Origin: Pyrrhosoma nymphula
Taxonomy: Eukaryota > Arthropoda > Insecta > Odonata > Coenagrionidae
Length of the DNA stretch: 64,000 bases
Assembly: GCA_963573305.1 (NCBI GenBank)
Contig: OY754337.1
Coordinates: forward strand, 82,783,094 to 82,847,093
Direction: 5' to 3'
Below the pieces are notes generated by a model, which searched no databases, was not told the origin of the DNA, and was given only the letters and a program-made list of their open reading frames with translations. Shown piece by piece: positions 46,386 through 55,984 of the stretch (positions within the stretch are counted from its first letter, which is position 1; each line of letters starts with the position of its first letter). The position numbers and the translations under genes are program-made.

Positions 46386-46840
46386 TCACAGCCACGTCCG
46401 ACGCTCATCGGATAGGTGGCTACGCTGCGTTTGGGTCATTCGTACGCAGTAGACGGAGTGACCCCAGGCCTTCTTCATGCGTGCAACTAATGATTCCGCC
46501 AGTGCCACACAGGGCGGAATGCACTTGATGCTATCCAACAGCGAGCCCTTTACTCCACCGAGCACACCTATGATGAAGACTACTAGTTTCACAGAGTGTC
46601 CGGGGTATATTTTCCAAAGTTCAAAAAGCAGGTCTTAATATAAATTGTCCGTTTTTCCACTTCCTTCGCATCCATGTTTGTTTCAGTCGGAGCCGAAAAC
46701 TCAATAACGAACATGGAGCGTGTGAGGTGGTCGAGGAGAACGATATCAGGCTTGGTTGCCTCCAACTGCTTGGTGTAGGAGGAGTAATTCCACCAGATGG
46801 TGCATTTTTCGTTCTCCACGACGGAATCAATAACTCAAGA
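46386..46840 (-). pseudogene. LINE fragment, restriction-like endonuclease domain
   Basis: The minus strand reads TKPDIVLLDHLTRSMFVIEF, then ETNMDAKEVEKRTIY, and in a shifted frame LVVFIIGVLGGVKGSLLDSI. The PD, the E in VIEF and the downstream EK-Y are the spacing seen in the PD-(D/E)XK-like nuclease that follows the RT in R2/R4-type LINEs. The RT itself is absent. It is a longer version of the type seen at 40,855-41,100, though not the same subfamily. One frameshift near 46,600. Confidence 0.6.
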
Positions 46841-46904
46841 TATATTTATGTTCTACTTTTATGTTATTACTGTTAAAGATTCGATAATAGGATATATCCA
46901 GCCA

Positions 46905-47027
46905 TTCATTCCTAAGATTTGTTGACTCTAGCCGTCTCCATTCCATCTTTTCCCCTACCAACTCCTCCATGTTCATGTAGCTCTTTCGTATTCCATTTCA
47001 CCTCCCCAATGTTGGTCCCTCCACCAT
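46905..47027 (-). pseudogene. RTE-like LINE tail, part 2 (after the transposon)
   Basis: Continuation of the LINE interrupted at 50,451. The minus frame reads KSYMNMEELVGEKMEWRRLE, which fits the last residues of RTE-type proteins (SY-EL-LA-DR-EWR). The last nine bases (47,019-47,027, CTCCACCAT) are the left copy of the target duplication of the inserted transposon. Confidence 0.5.
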
Positions 47028-47207
47028 TAGGGTGTCCCAAATAAACCGAAAGTTTGAAAGTTGAGGGGGCATTTCCATTTTCCTATGCGAATGCATGAAA
47101 AAACATCCCATAAAAATTTTCAGCTCAATCGGACAATATTTGACCCTGCCGAAACGCATTCAAAGTTTGAATTTTTGAGTTTTACAAATTTCATGCAATG
47201 TTGCCTA
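47028..47207 (+). repeat. Left 180-bp terminal inverted repeat
   Basis: Begins TAGGGTGTCCCAAATAAACC and ends at ATGTTGCCTA. It differs from the right repeat at three positions by eye: T/A in the first 20 bases, C/A near 47,134, and A/C near 47,184. It abuts CTCCACCAT on its outer side. Confidence 0.93.
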
Positions 47208-47324
47208 GCTCTAAGGGTCTTGGGGGATTTAAAATTAGAAACCTCTGAAAGAAAATGCTCTCTTATTATTATACTGTCACAATGCGGATACAAAAGCACT
47301 GGGAACAACAAGCAATATGAAAAA

Positions 47325-49907
47325 CTAGATTTTTTTGCCACATTTTTCATACATTTCCCTATGCCACTTAACAACTAGTAACAGATGTTGCCTCTGAGCC
47401 TCATCATTTGTCAATTTTTTCTTGACTAGAAAATCTTTTATTAATTGAACTCCTCTCTCTGCAGTATCATTAACAACCTTAAGGTGTTGAACTATAGATA
47501 GGCCCTTCTGATAGTCTACGTCCCTTTTCCATGTGCACGGATCTCGCGACAAAAATGTCGGCGAAATACCAATAATTTTGAAAAACTTCACAGAATTTTT
47601 CGAAGCGAAGTCAGCGAGAGTCAGCTCACTAATAGGTCGATTAGGCGGAAGAGTAGCCCGAGGTGCGTCATCATCAGACCCCTCATTGTCTCTGATTGCT
47701 TCCGCAATGTCTCTTTTCTCGTCGTCAGAAACCATTTCATCGAAGAGGGCCATACAAATCAAGTTTCCGGAAAGATACCATAGATGGTTACAAAACTTGG
47801 CCAAAGCTGCTGCGTAGTGAGGGTCTTTCTTCCGAGCAAGGACTTCAAGTAGCTCAAGATCCATTCTCGGAGTGCTCACTGCCACGGGACAGGTGTACCA
47901 ATGTTTCATAAATGCACTTGCAATGAAGCAACACAATTTGAATAAATTGTCACTGTCATTTGTCGACAAACGCAATTGCTTGCCAAACATCCACGTTTTA
48001 AAAGCGTAGAGCTCCTTATTCATCCACCGTGATTTGTCAGTTGGGCCTGGGGGGCGAACCACATACTTCTCTTTCTTGGGAACCACACCACCCAACCACA
48101 CTATACACAACTCCAAAAGTTCTTTGTAGTCGTCTCGAGGATGGTGGTTCTGAAATAATATGGGGCATAATTTTAAATACTAATCCTGAGGATGGACTTT
48201 AAATCACCATGAGCATCCTGACATTTGCCATTTACGAACCTGCAGCTGAAGAATACAAAATTTGATAATGTCATCTACATTTGAAATATCCTTCAAACAG
48301 CCTCTTGTCGTTCCCGCTGTACGGTAAGCGTCTGCGAAAATCAGGAAAAGCATGTGAGTAAAAAAGCTCGAGTAAAAATTTAACAAATTATATATTCTTT
48401 GAAGTGACAAGTACCTTTGTCTAATTTCGGCCATTCTTTGCGCAAGGTGTCAGTAAACGGCAGTACAGGATTATTACTTGTTCCCATCAAGGAATGGAAC
48501 ACGGCACCAATCACCAGTTCAAAAATGTGGTGTCGGCATGCAAGGTGTAAGAGTTCTTTGCCAAGTTGCTGCTGAAGAAGTGTGCAAGCTCCGTTCCATC
48601 GGCCTGAATTTTGATTAGTCGTATCGAACACCATGGCAATGACCTGACTGTCTAGTTTCCAATCCTTGATAAGACCTGCGACTGCATAGGCTGGGTTAAG
48701 TCCGGACCGGGCGCCAACTCCGGAACGCCTAGAACCTGCTCTATACCTTGCCCTGTGACCAGCACAGGCAATCGATCGGCCAGCTTGTTTTTATCTACAA
48801 TCAAAATATTAAGTATCACAATTTTTAGGAGAAAGTATAAGTAACAATTAAATAATTGCCGCCATAAAAAGAAAGTATTAATACCTTCATTGCTTGGAAG
48901 TAATTTCCCATCCCAGTGCACTGCTAAAGGAACTTGAGTGTGAAAGTCTTGCTTGATAAGCCTTACTGTCTCGGTCCTTTTATTCACTCTCATTCTATGT
49001 AGATGAGATTTGGAAGATACTAAATGGATTTCATCCCCTTTAAAACCCAATGCAGATGCTGTCGCATTGGCGACAGCCTGGACTATCATAGACCCAGCGG
49101 CAGAGGACGTCTGAGTCCGATCTAGGGAAGCAGTCACAAGGCTGTCGGACATTATACTTACTCTACGGCGCTTTCCGGACCTTGTCCGCATTTCAAATTC
49201 TGTAAAAGTAACAAAATGTTATTTCTCCCTTTCTTTTGCCATATTGGTCACCCTTCCCGCACCCGGAAAAAATTACCTTCTTCCGAATCCGACGAGCTTG
49301 TCGTGCTCTCCGCAGACATCTGTCGAACGAGGTCCACTTTCTCATCCAATATTTCCTTTTCTTTCTCATGCCGTTTTTTCCTTAAAAAATCCTCTTCTTG
49401 AAGTCTCTTACGGTTTTCTAAACGCTTACACCACTTTATATCAATACCCGCCATATATCCTTTTCGATCAGTTTTCATAGATATGTAAAACAACTTATCC
49501 TCCTCCACAGTAGTTTTTGAAAGGGCGTCTTTGCAGCCGATGTCAAACAGACGGTCGAGCACTTTGCTAAATTCCTCTCTTGCGGACACTGACTTCTCAC
49601 TAGTTTTATTTTTGTCTTTCCCAAGGGCACGGTAGTTCTCGTAAGCTGTCAGGAGCTTCTTAATGGCTGCTCGGACCTCCTGCGTAGGAATATTAGACTT
49701 TCCCCACACAACAAGTAACTCTTTGATTGTAATCCTTGCTGCATCTGCCGCTGACATCGATCCTGGAGAACAGTGTAGGTTGTAAAAGAAAACTTTGAGA
49801 ACTTCACGCAGCGTTGGGAGTTTACCATTGCCGGGCAAATGTTTGGACTCATTACCCACCAACCACACACTTGGCGTAACCGGCGTACCCTTCGACTTCA
49901 CGCTCAT
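47325..49907 (-). CDS. hAT-like transposase, five exons, one frameshift
   Basis: Gene model on the minus strand: exon 1 49,907-49,277; exon 2 49,199-48,885; exon 3 48,794-48,415; exon 4 48,331-48,240; exon 5 48,149-47,325. All introns are 77-91 bases with GT...AG ends, and phases agree except for one missing base in exon 3 near 48,705. Product about 747 residues. I chose Met 49,907 (MSVKSKGTP) over the Met 13 codons upstream because that leader looks unrelated; not certain. Exon 1: Lys/Glu-rich helix, residues about 180-210. Exon 2 ends with VHWDGKLLP (candidate first Asp). Exon 3: VFDTTNQNSG (candidate second Asp, about 374), then CRHHIFELV, placed like the C-H motif of hAT proteins. Exon 5: HLWYLSG and VVNDTAERGV (candidate Glu, about 704). 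The transposase would cut and rejoin element ends. No BED finger is seen. Confidence 0.82.
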
Positions 49908-50270
49908 TCTGGCCACCGTCGAAACAGCCTCGACCTCGGAACACACGACAATACCTCACGTTCTCAGTTAGTGCACAACACTAAACTCCACGAGTGACTG
50001 ATAGACTAAGCCGGGATACTTTTAACATAAACAGAGCGATGTTCCGAAAGCACATAACTCGAATCTCAACGCGACACGGCGGGGCCATATCAGCAATATG
50101 CACTCGACTGGCGCCTGGCGGCCGCAACGGCGAGCGGGACTTGTAAACACACCGAGTTGTGGCTATGAAGCTCATTTTGACTCAAGTGTTGCTGTCAACG
50201 ACTATAGAGCTAGAGGAGATGGTTTGAACTTAAAATTGGTTGTTTTTTAACACTCGAGCCTCCTGCAGGG

Positions 50271-50450
50271 TAGGCAACATTGCATGAAATTTGGAAAACT
50301 CAAAAATTCAAACTTTGAATGCGTTTCGGCAGGGTCAAATATTTTCCGATTGAGCTGAAAATTTTTATGGGATGTTTTTTCATGCATTCGCATAGGAAAA
50401 TGGAAATGCCCCCTCAACTTTCAAACTTTCGGTTTTTTTGGGACACCCTA
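50271..50450 (-). repeat. Right 180-bp terminal inverted repeat
   Basis: Reverse complement of 47,028-47,207 with three mismatches. Read on the minus strand it starts TAGGGTGTCCC. The outer flank 50,451-50,459 is CTCCACCAT. Identity ends sharply at TAGGCAAC (50,271). Confidence 0.93.
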
Positions 50451-50970
50451 CTCCACCATCTATTCTTGGGACTTGTCCTTCTATTTTAAATTTCATTATG
50501 TTCCTCACAAATCGTTCTCTCAACTTTTGGCCATCTGATCTTGGGATTTGAACCTTTTCTGTCAAAGAGTGTTCCATTTATAATATTTAGAGTTGAAGGC
50601 ATAACTTTGTGGAACATCGTTACAGGCATGACGAAAAAATAACTTAGTATATTCCACACTGAAACGTTTATTTCCGACCTAGGCTTCGGCTGCTCAGCAT
50701 TCATTATCAAGATAATAACTGCTGATTGTTCACAATGACTGTTAATTGATAATGACTAACTATTCCATGTGTTCCACTAAGTGTTCCATTTAGTTTTCTT
50801 CTGTTATATTCTTCTGTGTACTTCCTCGTTTTTGACCATATCCGTCAATTCGACATTCAGAATCACCCTCCAGCACCACATTTCGAAAGCCTCCATTCCC
50901 TTTCGTTCCAGCGTTCCAATGGTTTATGTTTCTGAGGGATATAGCGCTTCGAAAGTGAAGTATGTGAGCA
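50451..50970 (-). pseudogene. RTE-like LINE tail, part 1 (host of the transposon)
   Basis: The minus strand from about 50,955 reads FEALYPSET, then MEAFEMWCWRVILNV and ELTDMVKNEEVHRRI. This is the RTE-type C-terminus (SETW, LEAFEMW-WRRML-I-WTD-V-NEEV). After a 200-base insertion it goes on with FVRNIMKFKIEGQVPRIDGG and meets the transposon at 50,451. The rest of the fragment lies at 46,905-47,027. Confidence 0.65.
50581..50780. mobile_element. 200-bp insertion with 12-bp target duplication
   Basis: GTGTTCCATTTA occurs at 50,569-50,580 and 50,781-50,792, on both sides of 200 bases that interrupt the LINE tail. A 12-base duplication fits insertion by LINE machinery, so it is probably SINE-like. 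The insert contains CCTAGGCTTCGGCTGCTCAG but no A/B boxes that I can see. Confidence 0.75.
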
Positions 50971-51011
50971 ACTAACCCTTAAAATAAAAAGTTGGAAGAA
51001 AAAGCAAGGTA

Positions 51012-51560
51012 GTTAGAGCGAGAAATCACTTCAACTAAAATTTGATGAATTTGGCCACATTTTAAAGAAAAAACTCCCATATTTCCAATGATATCAAAAT
51101 ATTAACCCCTTATCGAACTACTTTTCGAGAAATTTGCCTGAAAATATAAGTTGTTTTACATGGGATAGATTACGGCTGTGCGCTCCAGAGGGAGAATATT
51201 CAAAAGAATTAGGAATTTATAACACCTAGATTTCGTCACGAAACTAACAGTGTGTAGTTTTATGTTTTCTCAACTATTTATAAAAATTAATCCATTACTC
51301 ACCGCAGTAAATTTTACAGAATCACAAAAAAACCTGCTGTTTTGAAGGCTTTTCAGGCGTACGGCGTGAAGAAATGAGTCAAGTTAGAGACTTAAGTAGA
51401 TATATTTATGCAATTACTGAGAATTTTTGTAAAGTAATACTATATTTTTGCGCCATTAATGTTACAATTTTTACTTCATACTTCTTACGAGCGCTGAAAT
51501 TAAAAAAATAAAATTCGAATATGGCCTCCATTATGACAAGGGAAATATCTCGTTAAAAAC
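51012..51560 (+). mobile_element. MITE family A, well-preserved copy
   Basis: Left flank TA (51,010-51,011), then GTTAGAGCGAG. It shares most of its length with 18,980-19,526, including TTTCCAATGATATCAAAATA, GAGGGAGAATATTC and AATTCGAATATGGCCTCCAT. The right end (ATCTCGTTAAAAAC) has diverged, so the right TA is lost. Confidence 0.75.
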
Positions 51561-52645
51561 AGCGGGTGCACCAATCGCCGAGTCTGGTCGCCGCCGCGAG
51601 GATTCGTGACCTCTTCACCCGTCCCCGCAACTTCAGTCCGTGGGACCCACCGTGCGAGTTACGCTGGTAGGCTACTCTTAAACGACAGCCTCTCATTAAA
51701 TTATGTATCGAGTGACATAGGAAACAAATGATTTATCGAACGCAATTCTCTTTCCAAGTCCGATTTTAAGAACGCCTCTATTTTTTCGTAATAGTTTTCA
51801 CGCCACTAACAATCATACACAAGTGAGGATACCCACCGCCACCTTTGGGAAGCAATCGAACGAAAAACAACTAATTTATTTTGCGTGAAACTAATTACAA
51901 TCGTGAATTTAGGAAATAGCATATCTCGGAAAATTTTTAAAATAGATATTTTCCCTCTTTTTTCATGTTTTCGTAAAGACAGATGTTTTGTGAGTAAGAA
52001 GAGCTCACATCAGGTTTTCATGAAGCTATCGGCAGGAGTTTCAGAAAAAAAACTGTGGGGCTATTCCGTATATTCTCGGAATTTCCGAGCCTCGAAAGTG
52101 ACGAAGTTTTGACGTAACAGCCTAAAAAATTTCAAATGTATGAGATTTGTCGGCGGCTGTGACGTCAAGTCCACGGATTTTCCGAGGCTCGACCGTGTCG
52201 AGTCCTTAGTGAATAAGGACCCTGAGCTCTTACTCCCAATGGTTTGAAGAAATTCGGTATATTTTTGCCTCCAAACAATTTACAAAAATCCGAGATGAGC
52301 CCTTTCCGAAATTCATGATTCAATTACACACGCAAATTTAAATCAATTTCACGAATTTTCATCGCGACGCGGATCTTGAGCTGCTTGAAATGTGTTCGTG
52401 CTCAGGAGCAATATTTTGCGGTCCCGTCCTACTGTGTCGGGATAAAATATGCGGAGCACGGGAGCAACTACACGTTGGTCGTCAAAAAAACGCCATTTCC
52501 GGGATATCCATACGATTTCCTCGCTCAAGTTCCTCTCACGATATGACCTTTCGTGCGAGAAATTGTTTGCGATCAATCGTGACAAAAGGATGTTGTGCCG
52601 TGTTAAATTCAGTATTCGCGCGCGGGCTGGGCAGACTCAAACAAT
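51561..52645. other. No recognised feature
   Basis: About 1.1 kb. Overlapping short frames at 52,349-52,769 show no motif. No repeat recognised apart from the LINE end that follows. Confidence 0.45.
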
Positions 52646-52649
52646 ACAC

Positions 52650-53541
52650 ATCTACATCTACAAAATACCCCGCAAGCCATCTCAGGGGTGTGTGGCAGGG
52701 GGTGAGTATTCACCAACGTGCATTACACTATACCCTAAAGTTAGTGTAACTACGACTAATTATGCATAAGCATAAATCGCTAATGCTTGTCACGAGGCGA
52801 AGCCTCACAAGCATGCACTACTACACTACAGATATTATCACAATGGAGAGGGACCGTTAATATATATGTATTTTGCAACTACACAAATGGACAGAGACTC
52901 AAGACTTATATGGAAAACATGCACGGCGTGCTGCTAGTACTAGGTAACAGATAAGGATTCAAGTACTAGGGAGTACTACTACTACTAAGAGCTACACTAC
53001 CTAACGACAAACCTAGATAAAAGTCTCATTGGCAGCTGTTATGGTCCCTTATCGTTGGTGGGAAAAATTACATTTTAAATCGGTCCGTTCTGCAGTCTAG
53101 TTCCCTAATTTTATTCTCATGATCTGATCTACCTATGTCGGATTTCGTAAAATATTAGCAACGTTGTCAGAGAATAGACCGTTTTGGTACTTACATAATA
53201 GATTGGTTCTAAATTTTAATCGACTGTCTGAAAGCTTTTCCCATCCCAGTTGCTGCAAAACGTCAGTAACACTAATGAGATTATCATAACGGCCTTTAAC
53301 GTATCTTGCCGATGTTCGCTGCACGCGTTCTAACTCAGTTTCCAAGCCTATCACATAAGGATCCCAAAAACTGGCAGCATATTCCAGGTGGGGTCTAACG
53401 AGGGAGAAGTAGCTGATTTCCCTAACTTCATCGTCGCACTTGCCAAGTACTCTTTTAACAAATCCCAATTTACGATTAGCTTGACCGGTAATTTCTCGAA
53501 TATGTTTACTCCACGAGAGATCATTATTCAGTTTAGTAGTA
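52650..53541 (-). mobile_element. CR1-like LINE tail, minus strand
   Basis: 3' end at 52,650-52,665 (minus strand TGTAGATGTAGATGTG), then the 3' UTR with the twin hairpin (52,757-52,812, reverse strand), then the protein C-terminus at 53,133-53,541: LSWSKHIREITGQANRKLGF, LVRPHLEYAASFWDP, VQRTSARYVKGRY, KFRTNLLCKYQNGLFS. The frame has a stop after ILRNPT; the remaining FFPRTIRDHNS-like part is shifted. 5' truncated at about 53,541. Same family as 23,368-23,935 and 56,813-57,419. Confidence 0.82.
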
Positions 53542-53544
53542 GTA

Positions 53545-53856
53545 CACAAATGCATGCATATTATATACACAAAAATGCGATTGACGGAGGACTGCTCACT
53601 CTCTGGCTCGCTGCACGCATTGCATGCATGTTTGAATGCATAAGCGGGTCACGCGCAGCTTAAAGGGTCGCTTGTCATTCGAGAGGCGAGGTCCACTTCC
53701 TTCTCATCCTCCTCTTATACCCCCCGACACCCCCCCCACCCACCGAGGGAGGGACAGGAGACGCGGCGTTGCCGTCGTCAACCACCGCCAACCCACCCCA
53801 CCGACCGACCGACGAACTCTGACGTCGTTTTCCAATCCCAGTAGGTTCAACCTTTA
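53545..53856. other. Spacer with C-rich patch
   Basis: C-rich low-complexity block at 53,715-53,820 (CCCACCC and GACCGACCGACG). No gene recognised. Confidence 0.45.
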
Positions 53857-54416
53857 AGGTGGTTCCACCGTAAAATGACTTAAATGTCATTTTATTCATA
53901 TTCTGTCTATTTGTAGACAAAGTTGTCCTCTATCTGATATGAACAACAAAATAATACCTTTCCACGCTATTTTATTCTATAATTGAACTTGAAATTACAT
54001 GGTGTTCAATGGGGGAATGAGAAAAACACGGGGAAAAATAGTATTTTCTATAAAATATAAATGCCATTTTTGCGGATAACTATTTATCAGAAGGAAATAA
54101 TCCAGAGAAATTAAATAAAAATAAAATATAGGCCTCATACCACCTTGTTTATTTGTTATTGAAGAATTACTGCCGTAATTGAAGTCAAAATGCGGTAATT
54201 CGTAGGAAATGGCGCTGTAGTCGGCTCCTATGGCTGAAAAAAAGTGCTCATTTAAAATAAATTGGTGGAATAATCTGCATTTTTTCTACTTTACTTTTGG
54301 TTTTCTGTAGGTAACGCATTTCATCAGCGCAAGCAGGATTTTTTGGACAAAATATAAAAAATGTGGAATTTAGTATTTGTTTTGACTCACACAGTCGCGG
54401 CGGAACCTCCTTACGG
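53857..54416 (-). mobile_element. MITE family G, best copy
   Basis: About 560 bases. Left end AAGGTGGTTCCACCG and right end GGAACCTCCTTA; the reverse complement of the right end, AAGGAGGTTCCGCCG, matches the left with two differences, so these are terminal inverted repeats. No ORF. It shares the body with 32,875-33,440 (inverted) and 21,955-22,440. The next element (MITE A) begins directly after it. Confidence 0.72.
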
Positions 54417-55210
54417 TAGTTTGAGTGAGATAGTTCCCTAGTCATAATAGAGACCATATTCGAATTTTTTTTTATTTAAGCGTCTGTAAGAAGTATGAAG
54501 TAAATACTATAATATAAAAGACGCAAAAATATAGTTAAACAACGAAAACATTCTCTGTAATTAAATAAATATAACCACACAATCCTCTAACTTGACTCAT
54601 TTTGTCTCGCCGTACGGAGAAAACACCTTCAAAACAGGTTTTTTTGTGATTCGGTAAAAATTACTTCTGTGAGTAATTGATTATTTTTTATAAATAGTTT
54701 AGAAAACATACAAACTAAACACAGTTAGTTTTTTTACGAAATATAAGTGGGAAGAAGATTGAATGCTTTATACAATTCCACTGGAGAAATTTGTTTATTG
54801 AGTCAACATGTTTCACTGCACTGCAGCATCTTCAGCCCTGGCGGGTGAGCTGATAAGTCCTGATGATGCCGCAGTGCAGTGAAACACGTTGACTCAATAC
54901 ACAAATTTCTCCAGTGGAATTGTATAAAGCATTTAATCTTTTTCCTACAATGGAATTCCACAAAGTATCGGCTACTACCAATAACTTCATGAAATATAGG
55001 TGTTATAAATTCCTAATTTTTTCAGTATCCTCCCTCTGAAGCGCACGGCCGTAATAAAACCCATGTTAAACAGCTTGTATTTTCAGGCAAATTGCTCGAA
55101 AAATAGTTCGGCAAGGGGTTAGTATTTTGATATCATTGGAAAAATGGGAGTTCTTTCTTTTAAATGAGGCCAAATTCATCAAATTCTAGGTGAAGTTATC
55201 TTTCGCCCAA
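54417..55210 (-). mobile_element. MITE family A, inverted copy with nested foldback
   Basis: Starts TAGTTTGAGTG at 54,417 and runs through the reverse complement of the family (GGAGACCATATTCGAA form, CGCCGTACGG, TATTTTGATATCATTGGA near 55,130) to CTTTCGCCC at about 55,205. A 245-base foldback interrupts it at 54,746-54,990. Confidence 0.75.
54746..54990. mobile_element. Foldback MITE nested in MITE A
   Basis: Flanked by the 8-bp direct repeat GAAATATA (54,738-54,745 and 54,991-54,998). Its arms (from 54,755 and back from about 54,940) are reverse complements over about 75 bases, with TACAATTCCACTGGAGAAAT and TTTCACTGCACTGC. The centre holds GATGATGCCGCAGTG-type hairpin sequence. No coding capacity. 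Confidence 0.8.
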
Positions 55211-55434
55211 ATTGCCTTAAATATATATGTACTATAGGTTTGTATACATTTGGGGTGTACTAGCGAAGTGGAACGGACAGCTAGCGTCCGTGCACGGATG
55301 AGGCCACTGAAGAATTAAAAACAAGAACATATCGGCAAGCGTCGTAAAGAGGTGAAGATCAGTCTCAGGCGTGATAGTGATTTCTCGATGGATAACGTTC
55401 GCAACGTAAACATTTTACTGGCCTTCAAGCTATA
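55211..55434. other. Spacer / possible LINE 5' part
   Basis: The plus strand reads KISLRRDSDFSMDNVRNVNI before 55,435, which may be the decayed upstream part of the LINE fragment that follows. Confidence 0.3.
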
Positions 55435-55980
55435 TTGATATATAAATCGCTTATCAAACAAAGGTGCTATTGGATCCTAAAGAAACTACTAAGTAGCAAA
55501 TTGCTAAGTATAAAAACAAAAATAAGGATCTATAAATTACAGCCCATAATACTTGACGGATCTGAAGTATGGTCCCTCAGAAAGTCCTCAGAAAGAAAAC
55601 TCACAATTTTCGAAAATTAAGTTCTAAGGAAGAGTTTTGGACCAATTCGTGAAAGAGAGGGTTGAAGGATAAGAAAAAACAGAGAACAGAGAAAAAGTTA
55701 TAAGGAACCTTATATAATAGCCATTATATAAAGAAAACGTTTAAGAAGGCTAGGCCACGTATTAAGAAGGGACAACAACAGTATGGTTGGTGTGGAATCG
55801 TAAACCTGACGGGAGAACGCCTGTGGGAAGACCAAGACTCCGATGGGGAGACCAGGTGGGAAGGGACCTGAGAAGATTAGTGGCAGGGATGGAGGCTGCC
55901 GCAGATGGAGCAGAGTGGAGGCGAATCGTTGGCGAGGCCAAAGACCGTCTTGGGTTTGTGTGGTCACAGGAGTAAGTATC
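55435..55980 (+). pseudogene. LINE RT C-terminal fragment
   Basis: Plus-strand reading with stops: RCYWILKKLLSSKLLSIKTK, IRIYKLQPIILDGSEVWSLR, VLRKSFGPIRE, then PDGRTPVGRPRLRWGDQVGR, DLRRLVAGMEAAADGAEWRR and AKDRLGFVWSQE, ending at 55,975. The order Y-LK-LLKSKLLS-TK, YGSE-W, FGPIRE, GRP-LRW-DQV-DL, W + end is a common LINE C-terminus in arthropods. RT core missing. The last 62 codons (55,787-55,975) are still open. Confidence 0.72.
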
Positions 55981-55984
55981 AAAC

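Larger units (their letters stand above)
47028..50450 (-). mobile_element. hAT-like DNA transposon, nearly complete, 3.4 kb
   Basis: Both ends begin TAGGGTGTCCCAAA and are inverted repeats of 180 bp. The flanks carry the direct repeat CTCCACCAT (47,019-47,027 and 50,451-50,459). That is 9 bp if the ends are TAGGG...CCCTA, or 8 bp plus one chance base, 8 being usual for hAT. Inside, the minus strand carries one transposase gene with four short introns. The element interrupts an RTE-like LINE tail. Three mismatches between the TIRs suggest a recent insertion. The protein family recurs in many invertebrate genomes as uncharacterised repeat proteins, to my knowledge without an agreed name. Confidence 0.9.

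Noticed and set aside
46586..46620. Frame jump between the PD-type nuclease part and GVLGGVK part read as two genes
   Set aside because: Both belong to one LINE C-terminus; a frameshift is the simpler reading.
49216..49480. Plus-strand frames at the transposase exon 1/2 border
   Set aside because: Antisense to exon 1, intron 1 and exon 2 of the transposase.
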